A DNA stretch of 64,000 nucleotides from Siphonodentalium dalli. Its lineage: Eukaryota > Mollusca > Scaphopoda > Gadilida > Siphonodentaliidae. The notes under the pieces are model-generated. The model made no database searches. It was not told where the DNA came from and was given only the letters and a program-made list of their open reading frames with translations. Each line of letters opens with the position of its first letter. Positions within the stretch are counted from its first letter, which is position 1. The stretch spans positions 103,933,319-103,997,318 of the forward strand of contig CP136066.1 in NCBI GenBank assembly GCA_032622095.1. The letters run 5' to 3'. Made by a program: the position numbers and the translations under genes. Positions 1 to 10,670 of the stretch are shown piece after piece.

Positions 1-456
1 TGATTTTCAAACTATGCTATGTTTTCATCTATAAGACATGAATTCACATGTTACGGGCGAGATGTGCAATGTTTACAAAGTGACAAGTGTGATATATATA
101 CATATATTTACATACTAAGTGTTGTCATCACTAAATCCAGCATTCTGATTGGTCGGCGCCCACGTGGCTAGTTGCAGTTATTTCTCGGTGAATGCGCAAC
201 GGCTCATAACACCAAGCTCATAACACCATCGATACGTCATTGGGTTTGGAAAGACGAACGCGTAATGTTTTGGGCGCATTTGGACTCGCGCAGGATTAAC
301 TTAATACATCATCGGGTTTCAATATGAAGAGAAATTGTTCCTATTAACTTTTGCCAAGGGTGCTATTGGGTATTATGGGCTGTTTTTGTCACGATACACT
401 TTTCGATTTAAATACATTTACAAAAGTGGCTTTTTCGCTAAATGTACATAAATATA
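1..456. other. AT-rich sequence, no gene seen
   Basis: No open frame of convincing length, splice context or recognised repeat is visible here. The stretch leads into the inverted repeat that begins near 457. Confidence 0.5.
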
Positions 457-555
457 AGGATTAACTGTCATGTGGACTATTTTTATGGAGATGTAACCGT
501 GAGGTAAGTGGTCATAACTTGTATGTAAAACCCTGTCCACATGACAGTTAATCCT
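457..555. repeat. Short hairpin: 21-bp perfect inverted repeat
   Basis: Bases 457-477 are the exact reverse complement of 535-555, with a loop of about 57 bp. The arms sit in AT-rich DNA and look like a small foldback or MITE remnant. The following 565-645 is an almost pure purine (A/G) tract. No target duplication could be settled by eye. Confidence 0.7.
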
Positions 556-879
556 TGTATAAATAAAAAGTCAGAAGGAGAAGAAGCAGAAAAGAAGTGG
601 AAAAGAAGAAAAAAAGAAGAAGAGGATAGAAGAAGATTGATAGATACATGTAGATATGGCGGTAGTCTCTCTGTAATCCATCGTCAGTTCTCATTATCGT
701 CATTTATGTATTCATCTTAATATCTTTTATCAGTATACTTTTCGAGGATGTCTTATAGCAATACTACTAATAATAATACTAACAACAACATCTGCAACAA
801 TTTGGCCTGAAATATCAATAACATTAACAAAAATGTATCATCTGATGTAAATTTCTATTTCTATATTTGAACGCTAATT

Positions 880-1760
880 TCAGATAAATGGTGAAGTGTC
901 TCAAATCAACGCGACCAGATTCGTCAGTAGCTAGTAAAAACGTTTTCTTAGATGGTGGATTCCAATTCAAGCCAGAAAACAACACATTGGACGTTTACAA
1001 ACATGATACCCTTCTAAGTCACAATGACGCTGAAGTATCCACAGTACTTGGTTATTAGTTTTGGTCTCAATGTCAAAAAACAGTGTGTTTGTCATTGACA
1101 AAACACTGCAAAGTATAGCTGCAGAATTTCAATATATCAAGCCAATCAGGACACGGTCAGAAAATAGCTCGCTCCTGCTTAAGTGTACAACAAAGTTCAA
1201 TTTTACGCTCTTTTCAGTTAACCCTTTACCCAACAAAACGGCCAAAAACGCCCAAATAAAGCTTCAACAGCCTAAAATATCTTCGGTCTGTCTCAATAAC
1301 ACCATACAAATATGGATATCATTGGAACCGGTTCATTGACCACATTGTGATGGTTACAGTTATGCCCTGTGCCAATGCATTCTCTTATATATGCGAGTCG
1401 ACCATAGGTCGCCTCGCATATATATAAGAGAATACATTGGCCTACAATACATTCTTTAACAATTTTATAATTTTGTCTTACATTTAAAAAAAAAATTATA
1501 ATATTTTTCTACATTCTTTGACAATTTTATCATTTTTTAATATGTGTTAAGCCAATGCATTCTCTTATATATGCGAGGCGACCTATGGTCGACTCGCATA
1601 TATAAGAGAATGCATTGGCACAGGGTCGTTCTGTTGGGTAAAGGGTTAACAGAACTCGCATGCACAAAGCAACTCTATTGGATAATCCGCACTCATAATA
1701 TTTTGAATAGCAGCAGGGTTGTGTTGAGAGCCCGTGATATATCTGATTCGTCATAAGCTG
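880..1760 (+). mobile_element. LINE ORF1 remnant, copy 1, split by a MITE
   Basis: This decayed LINE ORF1 (RNA-binding, gag-like protein of a non-LTR retrotransposon) is recognised by comparison with the minus-strand copy at 10990-13330. Both contain a segment reading VFV-D--LQSIA and, further on, a segment of the form LNSSR-VLR-RDI-DSS (here near 1700-1756). The two segments are separated here by the TTAA element at 1222-1645. The frame contains stops, so it is a fossil with no product. The family and orientation are well supported by the paired copy; the ends are approximate. Confidence 0.65.
1222..1645. mobile_element. TTAA-target MITE (piggyBac-like) with paired palindromes
   Basis: The element begins CCCTTTACCCAACA and ends with its reverse complement, and TTAA flanks both sides (1218-1221 and 1646-1649). 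TTAA duplication and CCC-starting terminal repeats are hallmarks of the piggyBac superfamily. Inside are two near-perfect 70-bp palindromes (about 1372-1442 and 1552-1620), inverted relative to one another, each starting GCCAATGCATTCTC. The left arm carries about 115 bp of extra sequence that the right arm lacks. No transposase is encoded. The related LINE ORF1 copy on the minus strand keeps a single TTAA (12249-12252) at the matching site, which supports the boundaries. Confidence 0.8.
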
Positions 1761-1765
1761 GCTAA

Positions 1766-2284
1766 TTACAACACTGACTTGATTCGGGTACGTGTTTCTG
1801 CTAATTTGCTATGGTGCTGGTAAAGCAAAATGACGCTGTTAATTAAAAGTACCATTATTTTTCTAAAGTTGCTATTTTTGCGGTGGTTTGCTAATCTGAA
1901 AGAAATCGAGAAAAGCAAATATTTGCGCACACATTCAAAACCAAACATGTATATTGTAAAATAAGTTTTAATTCGCTGCGTTGGTTGTTGTGAATCGACC
2001 TGCCGTTATGGAATATTATAAAGTTATTATTTCACCCAAACCTTGGGTGTTTATTTCACACCTGTTTCTGGGATAACCTGTGTGTCGACTGAGAACCTGT
2101 GTGTCAATTGAGGAGAACACACGGAGGATTTGTGTAAATGTTAGCCCAAACGACATTTCGAAGTAACCACGGCTTTGTTGTTTAATTCGAGGAATAATAC
2201 CGCATCATATGAATTCAGCCCAAATATATTGACAGGTGTCAAGGGTCTAACTCTATACTGAGCAATAAAAAACTAATATAATAA
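1766..2284. other. No gene seen
   Basis: AT-rich sequence without a convincing gene. A short palindrome occurs around 2036-2052 (cccaaaccttgggtg) and a short direct repeat ending in gaacctgtgtgtc occurs around 2085-2115. Confidence 0.4.
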
Positions 2285-2830
2285 TTACCGAGTATATTTA
2301 ATTTAACGCCAATGGGTCGTTTATGTGCGTTTAAGAGTGTATTTATGCCTAAAGCAAAGTGAAATAACGATCTTAAAATGAATTGGCCGGTATATTTTAT
2401 TAGTTATCAGGGTTACCAGGGTCGTAGTTGCATAAATTACAATATATCTTATTTTTATGCTATAAAGATAATTGCGTGGTTATCTGTTGTAGCTTGATCG
2501 GTATCGATCGGTATTGAGGTTAACACAAATCCCATATATGGAAATTCCAAATATGGAAAGTGCCTTGCGCATGCACAAAACAGATACAATGGTGTTACTA
2601 AAAACGAAGCAATAAACGATTGATAACAACAAACACCGACACAGTTAAATAACGACATTACATGGCCGTGTATTTCGTCTTTAAGAGTGTGTTGATGTCT
2701 AAATCATGTGATTAACTACTTAAAAATTATTTCGACTACATATTTCGATAATTATCAGGTCCGCAGTTCGATCATGAAAATATTTCTGACTTTTATGTTA
2801 AGATTATTGCTTGGTATTTCACACATTTTC
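2285..2830. repeat. Two-copy direct repeat, unit about 350 bp
   Basis: Sequence around 2300-2480 recurs diverged at about 2640-2825. Shared landmarks are the tttaagagtgt motif, then ttatcagg followed by a GC-containing stretch, and a downstream ttatgct/ttatgtt-aaga segment. Some short open frames here are by-products of the repeat. No coding function is supported. Confidence 0.5.
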
Positions 2831-3433
2831 TCCGAGTCGAGCCGGAGCCGGAGTACACTTTTTAGTGACCATCAATCTATAGCTTCCGTTTTTCCCACGA
2901 ACCAAAGAAATATTGTCAACTGGTTCCACGTTTATTCTCACTTATACCGTGTTTATATCAGTTTTATCCTATTTGTTGTTGTGTACTGCATTACTTTGAT
3001 CAAGTCTGCGCTTGTGTTATTCTCACAAAAGGTAATGCGTGTTTACATTTCACAATTCCGTCTGGTGTACAGTACCTGAGTACAGGAATTCGACGGAATT
3101 CCACATGTCCGAGCACCATTGATTCCTTAAATACGAGACTATTTAATCGAATGAGGTCAAATATTCGCATATAACATGACTCATATGTTATTCTGCACAA
3201 TTCTGGCGAGTGCCGACTTTCATTTCGCATTACTTTCGTTTTTATCGAAATATAACCGTTTTCTATGGAGATTCCCATTTAAATTTGTTCAACCAAAAAA
3301 ATTCATAGTTTTGTCAATTTCAAGCTAGTTTAATACTTTATAGCATGGTCAGGTCATAATCTGGCCTATCGAGTGATGGTAAACGTTCCTTCAGTTTGCA
3401 CAACAAATATTTGGTCCCAACGAAGCAGGCTAA

Positions 3434-4140
3434 GTGTCGGCGCACACGATCACGGTTGTCCCCGGTTTACCCGGCTGCGGTGTAAATCGGGGACAACCGG
3501 GATCGTGTGCGCCGACACTTTGGGCCGGTTTTTGTCGGATCCAATTTAACCGGACCGATCAAACTGAGTTTGATTTCATCCGGAAAAACCGGCTCGTGAC
3601 GATGGCAACGCGCGTGTTTTGCTTGTCACATGACCAAAACATCATTCAAAATGTCGGAATAGTTAGCAGCGACCGCTATTCGAAAATTATGTCAAGAATT
3701 CTGATCCATCGACAAGTAACAACTGCTGGTAGACCTATGGGCAGAAAATAGGTGCCCGTATATAGTAATCGCAACAAGAAGGCGGTAGCTGTGGAAAGGT
3801 AGTTTACGCCAATGTACGGCTATTGGCAGTATTCACAGTATTGCCCGTGACCTCAAATTCAATATATTATTATTAATATTATATATTCATTCAGTTTATT
3901 ATTAATAAATATTAGTCTTTAGAAATACATATTAATATAAATCACCATGACTAGCTATAGTAAATGTCTAGATCGGCTGACCACACCAGTTGGCTATTTA
4001 CTACAGTGAGCGTAGGAATAGCATGCATATGACCGGAGTGAAAATCGGACTCGTGTGCGCTGAACCCCCCGATTTTATCGGGCCCGATTTACACCGCAGC
4101 CGGGTAAACCGGGGACAACCGTGATCGTGTGCGCCGACAC
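3434..4140. mobile_element. PIF/Harbinger-like MITE with identical 58-bp terminal repeats
   Basis: Bases 3434-3491 are the exact reverse complement of 4083-4140 and start GTGTCGGCGCACACG. TAA flanks both ends (3431-3433 and 4141-4143), matching the 3-bp TWA target typical of PIF/Harbinger elements. A third partial inverted copy of the terminus at about 3490-3519 makes the left end itself a palindrome. No transposase or Myb-like protein is encoded, so it is non-autonomous. Perfect arm identity suggests fairly recent activity. The neighbouring tandem unit shows an empty site near 4470. Confidence 0.85.
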
Positions 4141-4557
4141 TAAAATACTGAAATTTGTCAATTTTACTTTGAGTGTGAAGAAAATATTCATTTAAACTTC
4201 CTAAATTGGTTGAAATATGCTCAACAACATTCAGTTGAATGGTGACATTATTTATAGTCACCGACTAACTTCCACGATGAATCAAATTTGTTTTTATTGG
4301 TGACAATTATGTCGCGACTCATAAAAATGTAAATTTTCTGAAGAAAAAAAAAATATTGTTTCGCCAATTTCAAGCTAGTATTAAGCATGGTCAGGGCATA
4401 ATTACTCCTATCGAGTGATGGTAGACGTTCCTGGAGTGTGCATAACAAATTTTTTCCCCAACGAAGCAGGCTAAAAATCCTGAAATTTGTCAATTTTACT
4501 TTGCGTGTGAAGAAAATAGTCATTTAAACTTCCAAAGTTGGTTGAAATATGCTCAAC

Positions 4558-4774
4558 TTGTCTTGTCTTCGTAAATCCCTGCGTTTATTTGTCGCAGCAC
4601 CTCTGATTTGGTTGAGTCAGAGTAATTTTGATTTCTTTGATTCGTATTCTCTATATACACTGCTAAAGAACTGGAATAATGAAATGGGAAACTTCTACTG
4701 ACATCTGGTAAGGATTGAGGAGCGGATGCTAAGGAGCCTCCCAATATATTGTCTGCTCCACATCTCAATAGAAT
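4558..4774 (-). mobile_element. 217-bp insertion with 5-bp target duplication and an open minus frame
   Basis: Comparison with the other tandem unit (about 4222-4230) shows that these bases are extra and flanked by TCAAC on both sides (4553-4557 and 4775-4779). The minus strand is open across almost the whole insert (about 71 residues, 4768 to 4553), including the run HYSSSLAVYIENTNQRNQ, with a composition that looks protein-like. I do not recognise the family. It could be a captured exon, a retrocopied fragment or chance. Confidence 0.55.
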
Positions 4775-4929
4775 TCAACAACATTCAGTCGAATGGTGAC
4801 ATTATTTATAGTCACCGACTAACTTCCACAATAAATCAAATTTGTTTTTATTGGTGACAATTATGTCACGAGTCATAAAAATGTAAATTTTCTGAAGAAA
4901 AAAAAATCATTGTTTTGCCAATTTCAAGC

Positions 4930-5182
4930 TAGTTTATAGCGAATAGGGAACCACGGTACAATTTATGCCATTTAGGCACACTTCAGAGTGAAATCTGGGC
5001 TTATATTTCGGCGAGAATCCAAATCTAGATTCTCGCAAATTACCCTGGATTCTCGTGAAAAAGTATATATGGATTCTCGCAAAATCAGATGAAATATATG
5101 CCCTGGAAATATAGCAAATCGTTTAATGCTTTAGAATTTTTGTTTTCGGAGATTTATATATATGTTTAAAGACATATTATGG
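4930..5182. other. No gene; short direct repeats
   Basis: The motif gattctcgcaa or a close variant recurs about four times between 5010 and 5090. Nothing else is recognised. Confidence 0.4.
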
Positions 5183-5580
5183 ACTTTTTCGGGAGTGAGA
5201 AATTGATAAGTTAGTGCTCAGGCACTTTTCCAACGTGGGGAATGTTATCATTCTACTAACATAACTGAAAATTTCCAAAAAGATCTACCACACCACTTCA
5301 TATAGAACATCGTCTGAACTACTCCAAATTGTAAATATTTACATCTCGATTCGGGGCGCAACTATCGGCTGTAATTAAACAAAAATCATTTCGCCATCGA
5401 GAGTCATTGCATTTAACTAATATATAAGAATGACATTGTGTAACATCCATTTGGATTAATATTCGTAACAAATAACTACTATGAGAAAGATTATTCTTAA
5501 TTCCTATTTATTTGATCACTCTTCCCGGTGTCTGCCGGAGTGTTTCACATCACTTTAATCAGGGAAGACTGTTAAGAAAA
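5183..5580. repeat. Dispersed repeat, copy 1 (mate at 52650-53000)
   Basis: The landmarks tgataagtt, aattgtaaatatttacatct, then atttcgcca-cgag, and later ccggagtgtttcac occur in the same order and spacing near 52664-52995. The family is unidentified. The second copy retains a longer open plus frame, so it may derive from a coding element. Confidence 0.65.
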
Positions 5581-5663
5581 ACTGCATTTCAAGACCACCA
5601 AACAACTTTCCTTTTTAGGGCCACCACATCTTCCAAAGATGTACTTCTTCCATTTTGCTATCA

Positions 5664-6220
5664 AAGACCGAAAAATGTCGTTAAACTAGAGATCCAAATA
5701 CCCCCTAAGGGCCCCTCTATCTTGATATATTAAAGACCGAAAAATGTCGTTAAACTATAAAGACCGAAAAATGTCGTTAAACTAGAGATCCAAATACCCC
5801 CTATATCTTGAGATATTATAAAGACCGAAAAATGTCATTAAACTATTAATTGTTGTTGCTGTTGTTTATTAGGGGTTATCGTCATTCTAGCCGCTATGCC
5901 ACACACGACGTTGTCAATTTTACGGGTGGAGGAAAGACCACGCAGAGGCTCAATTTCACCGGGAAGTTGTTCCACTGCATGTAGAAACCACCGACCCCCG
6001 GAAAGCAATTGACAAACTTGCCCAGATACATGATTCCGGTCACCCTCCCTATGGTGGGGTTCGAACCAGCTTCGTCAGCGCTGGACGGCCTGGGACGACG
6101 TAATCCACCTGGCACTCTACCGACTGGACCACCGGGGGCCCCCATTAAACTGTTAAAGACCGAAAATGTCGTTAAATTGCAAAGACCGAAAAATGTCGTT
6201 AAACTAGAGATCCAAACATC
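5664..6220. repeat. Short tandem array, AAAGACCGAAAAATGTCGTTAAA units
   Basis: A core of about 23 bp beginning aaagaccgaaaaatgtcg recurs at about 5665, 5732, 5757, 5820, 6155 and 6180. Some copies are followed by a longer agagatccaaatacccc segment. The array is split by the SINE at 5845-6143. A degenerate copy persists beyond the next element near 7615, so the 6235-7585 element probably also landed in it. Confidence 0.8.
5845..6143 (-). mobile_element. tRNA-derived SINE, minus strand, intact-looking
   Basis: Read on the minus strand the element has an A box at about 6134-6117 (ggtggtccagtcggtagag) and a B box at about 6068-6058 (ggttcgaacc). It then has a central domain and a 3' tail rich in aacaac repeats. 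ATTAAACT flanks both sides (5837-5844 and 6144-6151) as a target duplication within the tandem array. The A/B box promoter indicates RNA polymerase III transcription. A diverged 3' fragment of the same family lies at 10495-10670. Confidence 0.85.
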
Positions 6221-6234
6221 CCCACCCCTATTTT

Positions 6235-7585
6235 TAGCTCAACTTTACTTTGTAAAGTTTGAGCTATTGCCATGGCTTTGTCATCCGTCGTCCGTGTGTG
6301 CGTGTGTACGTGTGTACGTAAGTCGTCAACAATGCAGGCTACAGGTCGTACCTTTGGTCGGATCATTATGAAATTTGTCATAGCTGTTGACATCAAGATT
6401 TAGACCAGAATAATTAATTTTGGGATCATTCGGAAAAAAAACATGGCTGCAGTGGCCATCTTGGATTTCAAAATTCAATCCATTAGCACGGGCTACAGGC
6501 CGTACTGTTTGTCTGATCATCATGAAATTTGTCAAGAATGTTAATAATGACATGTAGATGGGAACGAGTCATTTTGGGGTCATTCGGCCAAAAAACATGG
6601 CCGCCAGCAGCCATCTTGGATTTTACTCTTTGTATGACTAAATCCTTTAGCACGGGCTACAGGTCGTACCTTTAGTCTGATTATCATACAATTTTTCATG
6701 GCTGTTGAAATTGGAATGTAGATGGGAACGAGTCATTTTGGGGTCATTCAGACAAAAAACATGGCCGCCAGTGGCCATATTGGATTTCAAAATTCAATCC
6801 ATTAGCACGGGCCACAGGTCGTACTGTTCGTCTGATCATCATGCAATTTGTCATGGATGATAGTATTGACATGTAGATGGGAACGAGTAATTTTGGGGTC
6901 ATTCGACCCAAAAACATGGCCGCCAGCAGCCATCTTGGACTTTACTCTTTGTATGACTAAATACTTTAGCACAGGCTACAGGTCGTACTTTTAGTCTGAT
7001 CATCATAAAATTTGTCAAGAATGTTAATAATGACATGTGGATGGGAACCAGTCATTTTGGGGTCATTCGGTCAATAAACATGGCCGCCAGCAGCCATCTT
7101 GGATTTTACTTTTTGTATGACTAAATCCTTTAGCACAGGCTACAGGTCGTACCTTCAGTCTGATCATCATGGCCGCCAGTGGCCATCTTGGATTTAAAAA
7201 TTTAATCCATTAGCACGGGCTACATGTCGTACTTTTAGTCTGATCATCATAAAATTTGTCAAGAATGTTAATAATGACATGTAGATGGGAACGAGTTATT
7301 TTGAGGTCATTCGGCCTAAAAACATGGCCACCAGCAGCCATCTTGGAGTTTACTCTTTGTATGACTAAATCCTTTAGCACGGGCTACAGGTCGTAACTTT
7401 AGTCTGATCATCATGAAATTTTTCATGGCTGTTGAAATTGGAATGTAGATGAGAATGAGTCATTTTGGGGACATTCCGACAAAAAACATGGCTGCCAGCG
7501 GCCATCTTGGATTTCAAAATTCAATTCTAAATCTTTCCATTCATTGCTCATCACACAAATTTAACTTCTTCTCAAAGTTGAGCTA
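6235..7585. mobile_element. Tandem-repeat element with TAGCTCAACTTT termini
   Basis: The element starts TAGCTCAACTTT (6235-6246) and ends with its exact reverse complement (7574-7585). The left end continues into a small hairpin and a gt-rich stretch. The body holds about eight tandem copies of a unit of roughly 150-165 bp (starts near 6332, 6485, 6649, 6800, 6966, 7130, 7212 and 7374; the sixth is shortened). Landmarks in each are gggctacaggtcgtac, gtagatgggaacgagtcatt and atggccgccag. Open frames here follow the repeat and are not genes. The plan resembles the pearl-type non-autonomous elements described in bivalves; that match is from memory. Confidence 0.75.
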
Positions 7586-7905
7586 CAGTGTAATTGACAC
7601 TTTCATTTGAGACATTAAAGAACGAAATATGTCGTTACACCATTAATGATCATTAATACATAATTTGTGTTTATGAAAGTCTGGCACAGAGCAGTTTGTT
7701 TCCAGTACATATTCATTGGAACGTAAACAATTATTCTCTGACAGAAATCATGTTAATATCGCCTTTCGTTACTGGTTTCCTCGATTCACATATCTCTCAC
7801 TGCTTAATACTTATAATTAAAACAAATGTTCTGTGTTTTGTGTCACTTCTTAATAGCATTCTGTATTCTGCTATTGAAAAGAAAAACAGTTGTAGTATAC
7901 CTTAA

Positions 7906-8400
7906 AGATACGGTTGGCCTTGGTGGTGGGTATCGTATGAAAATATTTCCACTCGTCAAAAACCGCCACAAACAGAAAGAACATCAAAATGTAGACATAC
8001 TTTGTCCGTGTACAAATAAGAAATATCGCATAAATAGAATGTAATGGTCATATGTTTGACAATTGTTATGTAAACAAAAGCTTAAAAGGTTACTTTTCTG
8101 GTGTTTGTTTATATTATGATGGTAAACATAAAGAGCGTTCTTTGTTGGTGAATTCCTGATATGGAACTAATAAAGAGCGTTTATGCCATTTGTGTGTGAT
8201 TAGACAGTAGCATTGTGCTGTCTTCTGTAACACAATCAGGCTCTTGCTTATGTAAAATATAGTAGGTCTTTATGATAACATGCTGTTTACGCGATGGTCA
8301 TGGTATGTATGAACGGAACTGTATGCATTTTACTGTTTTTTCTGTTTACGGTGATTGGAACAAATATGAATATTTTCGACAACTAAGGCCTCACGTGCCT
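7906..8400. mobile_element. TTAA-target MITE, family A copy 1
   Basis: This roughly 495-bp element begins agatacggttggcc after TTAA (7902-7905) and ends ggcctcacgtgcct before TTAA (8401-8404). The ends are imperfect inverted repeats. An internal module with two aaagagcgtt motifs flanking cctgatatgg lies near 8131-8183. No protein is encoded. It abuts copy 2, and the two share one TTAA. The third copy at 49650-50141 has a recognisable empty site in the window. Confidence 0.8.
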
Positions 8401-8404
8401 TTAA

Positions 8405-8874
8405 AGGTATGAAGGCCTTGGTGGGTATCCTGTGAACATATTTCCACCTGTCAAAAACCGTTACAAACGAAATAATATTAAAATATAGACAGACTTTGTT
8501 AATATACAAATGAGAAATATCTCATAAACAGTAAATTTGCCGACTGTTATGTAAACAAAGCATAAAAAGTTACGTTCCTGGTGTTTCTTTATAGTATGAT
8601 GGTAAACATAAAGAGCGTTCTTTGTTGCTCAATTCCTTATTTGGAAATAATAAAGAGCGTTTATACAATTTGTGTGTGATTAGCCAGTAGCATTATGCTG
8701 CCTTCTATAACACAATCAGACTCTTGTTTAGGTAAAATTTAGTAGGTCTTTATGTAAGCATGATGTTTAAGGGATAGTGATCGTATATTTGAACCAAAAT
8801 GTATGCGTTTTAATATTTATCTGTTTACGGTGTTTGGAACAAATATTTTTCGACAACTAAACCCTCTCGTCCCT
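8405..8874. mobile_element. TTAA-target MITE, family A copy 2
   Basis: A direct, more diverged copy of the preceding element begins after the shared TTAA (8401-8404) and ends before TTAA at 8875-8878. It keeps the aaagagcg/cctgat module (about 8606-8660) and the gtgtttggaacaaat segment near the right end. The head-to-tail arrangement could come from insertion at the existing TTAA or from unequal exchange. Confidence 0.75.
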
Positions 8875-8879
8875 TTAAT

Positions 8880-9656
8880 ATAATTAACATAACATCCCTC
8901 ATCCAATAATCTCCAAATTGCATATCTAATTTCAATCCTAGTTACACGTCACACCGCCCCTCATCATTTGCCAATTGTACACCCTTTTTGCTGCTTCTGC
9001 TGCAACTGCTCAATTTCTTTAAAAATTATTGAAAAAATGGCCCTCCCGCCCCCGACATTTACCTCTGATTTAGTTTTTTCGATCATCGGTCCACACCAAA
9101 ATTGAGCACACGTCCCTATATAATATACCTATTTAAACCGTGTATACACGGTGGTGTAATAGAACAACCGTTAATTTAACCGTAACCGTAGCATATTTCC
9201 ACGTATACGTGTACGTTTTCACGACAAATCCCCGCTGATCTGTTATTAATGAACCAAACAATTAACATGTGAACACACTCTGGCCCGCCAATGCTACAGT
9301 GTATAAACGTAACGGGGCAAATATGCATATTATATAGACAGCTAACGAGAACATTCATCACCAACAATCTGCTCACCCCTTTCAGTCGATACGATAGAAA
9401 CTAAACGATTTGTTACTTCTAATTACCCGTACTTAATTACACTACTTGCGTGTTAATAAAGTACGACCCCCCATCACAACTAAAGGTGAAACATGGGATT
9501 TAGAACATTAATATTCACTCTTACACAGTTCCACATTCAAGGTGTGTCTTGTGTAATCGTATGTCAGTTGTAACGTTGTGAAACCGCAACCGAACTGAAT
9601 TATTCTATTGCTAAATAGTTCATGGGTGACCTGATGCATGCATCTTAGTTTTCTTG
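8880..9656. other. No gene seen
   Basis: Open frames here are short and show no recognisable domain. A C-rich pyrimidine stretch lies around 8890-9060. Confidence 0.4.
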
Positions 9657-9809
9657 TACAATGTTGTGTACAGTATGTGTTTTTCTTGTACGAGTCCAGG
9701 TTGTGGTGAAAAGTCACATTGGACGAGACACGCAGTGTCTAGTCCAATATGACTTTTCACCACAACCTGGATGAGTACAAGAAAAACCCATACTGTACAC
9801 AAAATTGTA
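9657..9809. repeat. Large near-perfect hairpin, arms about 75 bp
   Basis: The sequence from 9657 (tacaat-ttgtgtacagta) folds back on itself about a centre near 9733, with both arms containing ttttcttgtac and aggttgtggtgaaaagt or their complements. Only a handful of mismatches separate the arms. It looks like a foldback element or a MITE without internal sequence. A weaker related palindrome (tccaatatgagttttt type) lies around 10080-10145. Confidence 0.8.
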
Positions 9810-10494
9810 TAATGACATTTTTATTATCCATCTGTATGTTTATCCAAATTTTGGGAATAAAACTTTAGTGGTTACTTTTGGTATTTGTCGGCACTTAATT
9901 CTCTATAAACGCCTGTATTTGATCATCAGAAAGCATGATTTGGAACATTAAACACGGAAATGAAAACAAACTCAATGCGGAAGTGAAACGTCTGCTAAAT
10001 CCACCAGTGTTGCGCGCGCATCACAATTTCACCGATTCATTTCGCAATAGTTAATTCGTGACGTCACAGAGTCCCGATAAAAAAAGTCATATTGCACACT
10101 TAAATCCAAAATGACATTCGGGAGTCCAATATGAGTTTTTCCCGGATTATCACGTGGCGACTTTTACCCAATCAGAAATAGTGTTAGTTAAGGGATGGAT
10201 AATAATAAAATGTATTATGCAGTGTATGTTCTGGAATGTGTTATATACAATTCATATTTGCTGTCACGTTTGTATTATCGCGCATGCATACATATATTTG
10301 AGTTTCGTTTAAATTTTAATTATATGGTAATCAGTTTCAAATTGCATTTACTTTTATTTAATTGCATACATAAGCTAGCATGTGAATAGAAGTTCCCATT
10401 TATCGCGGGAATTTTTTTGAGATTGAGCTGGTCAAGCACGGAGATTTACAATAAAAACTCAAGGGCGCATGTGCTGTCTGATGGTTTTAGTTGA

Positions 10495-10670
10495 TTTTGG
10501 AGGGAGTGGTCGCGTCAGCTGCTATGTCACATCACGAAGTTGTCTGTTTTACCGGAGGGGTATAGACCGCACAGATGGTTAATTTCATTTGGAAATAACC
10601 GTCACGCGAAAGGCAACAGGCAAACATGTCCAGCTACATAATAATGTACAATCTCAGCTGGGCTAATTTT
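10495..10670 (-). mobile_element. SINE 3' fragment (same family as 5845-6143)
   Basis: The order gctgctatg-cac, gttgtc-gttttac, agaccgcaca and aatttca-ttgg matches the 3' half of the minus-strand SINE at 5845-6143, with clear divergence. The tRNA-related head is missing. A second small tail fragment lies at 10888-10935 (ttgattggttgattaat then taacgtcgttttagctgct), resembling the 3' end of the SINE family at 21503-21818. Confidence 0.6.

Larger units (their letters stand above)
3310..4930. repeat. Two-unit tandem repeat disrupted by two insertions
   Basis: The unit starts near caatttcaagctag (3316, 4362; a third start at 4919). It runs through a gcaggcta motif, a ttggttgaaatatgctcaac motif and a tail ending with a-tract and tttgcc. 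The first unit is interrupted by the Harbinger-like MITE 3434-4140, and the second by a 217-bp insertion at 4558-4774. Each unit therefore keeps the uninterrupted target of the other unit's insertion. Without the insertions each unit would be about 340 bp. Confidence 0.75.

Noticed and set aside
6330-7510. Regularly spaced repeats as a possible CRISPR array
   Set aside because: The units are contiguous about 150-165-bp tandem copies without unique spacers, with SINEs and introns nearby; this is a eukaryotic tandem-repeat element.
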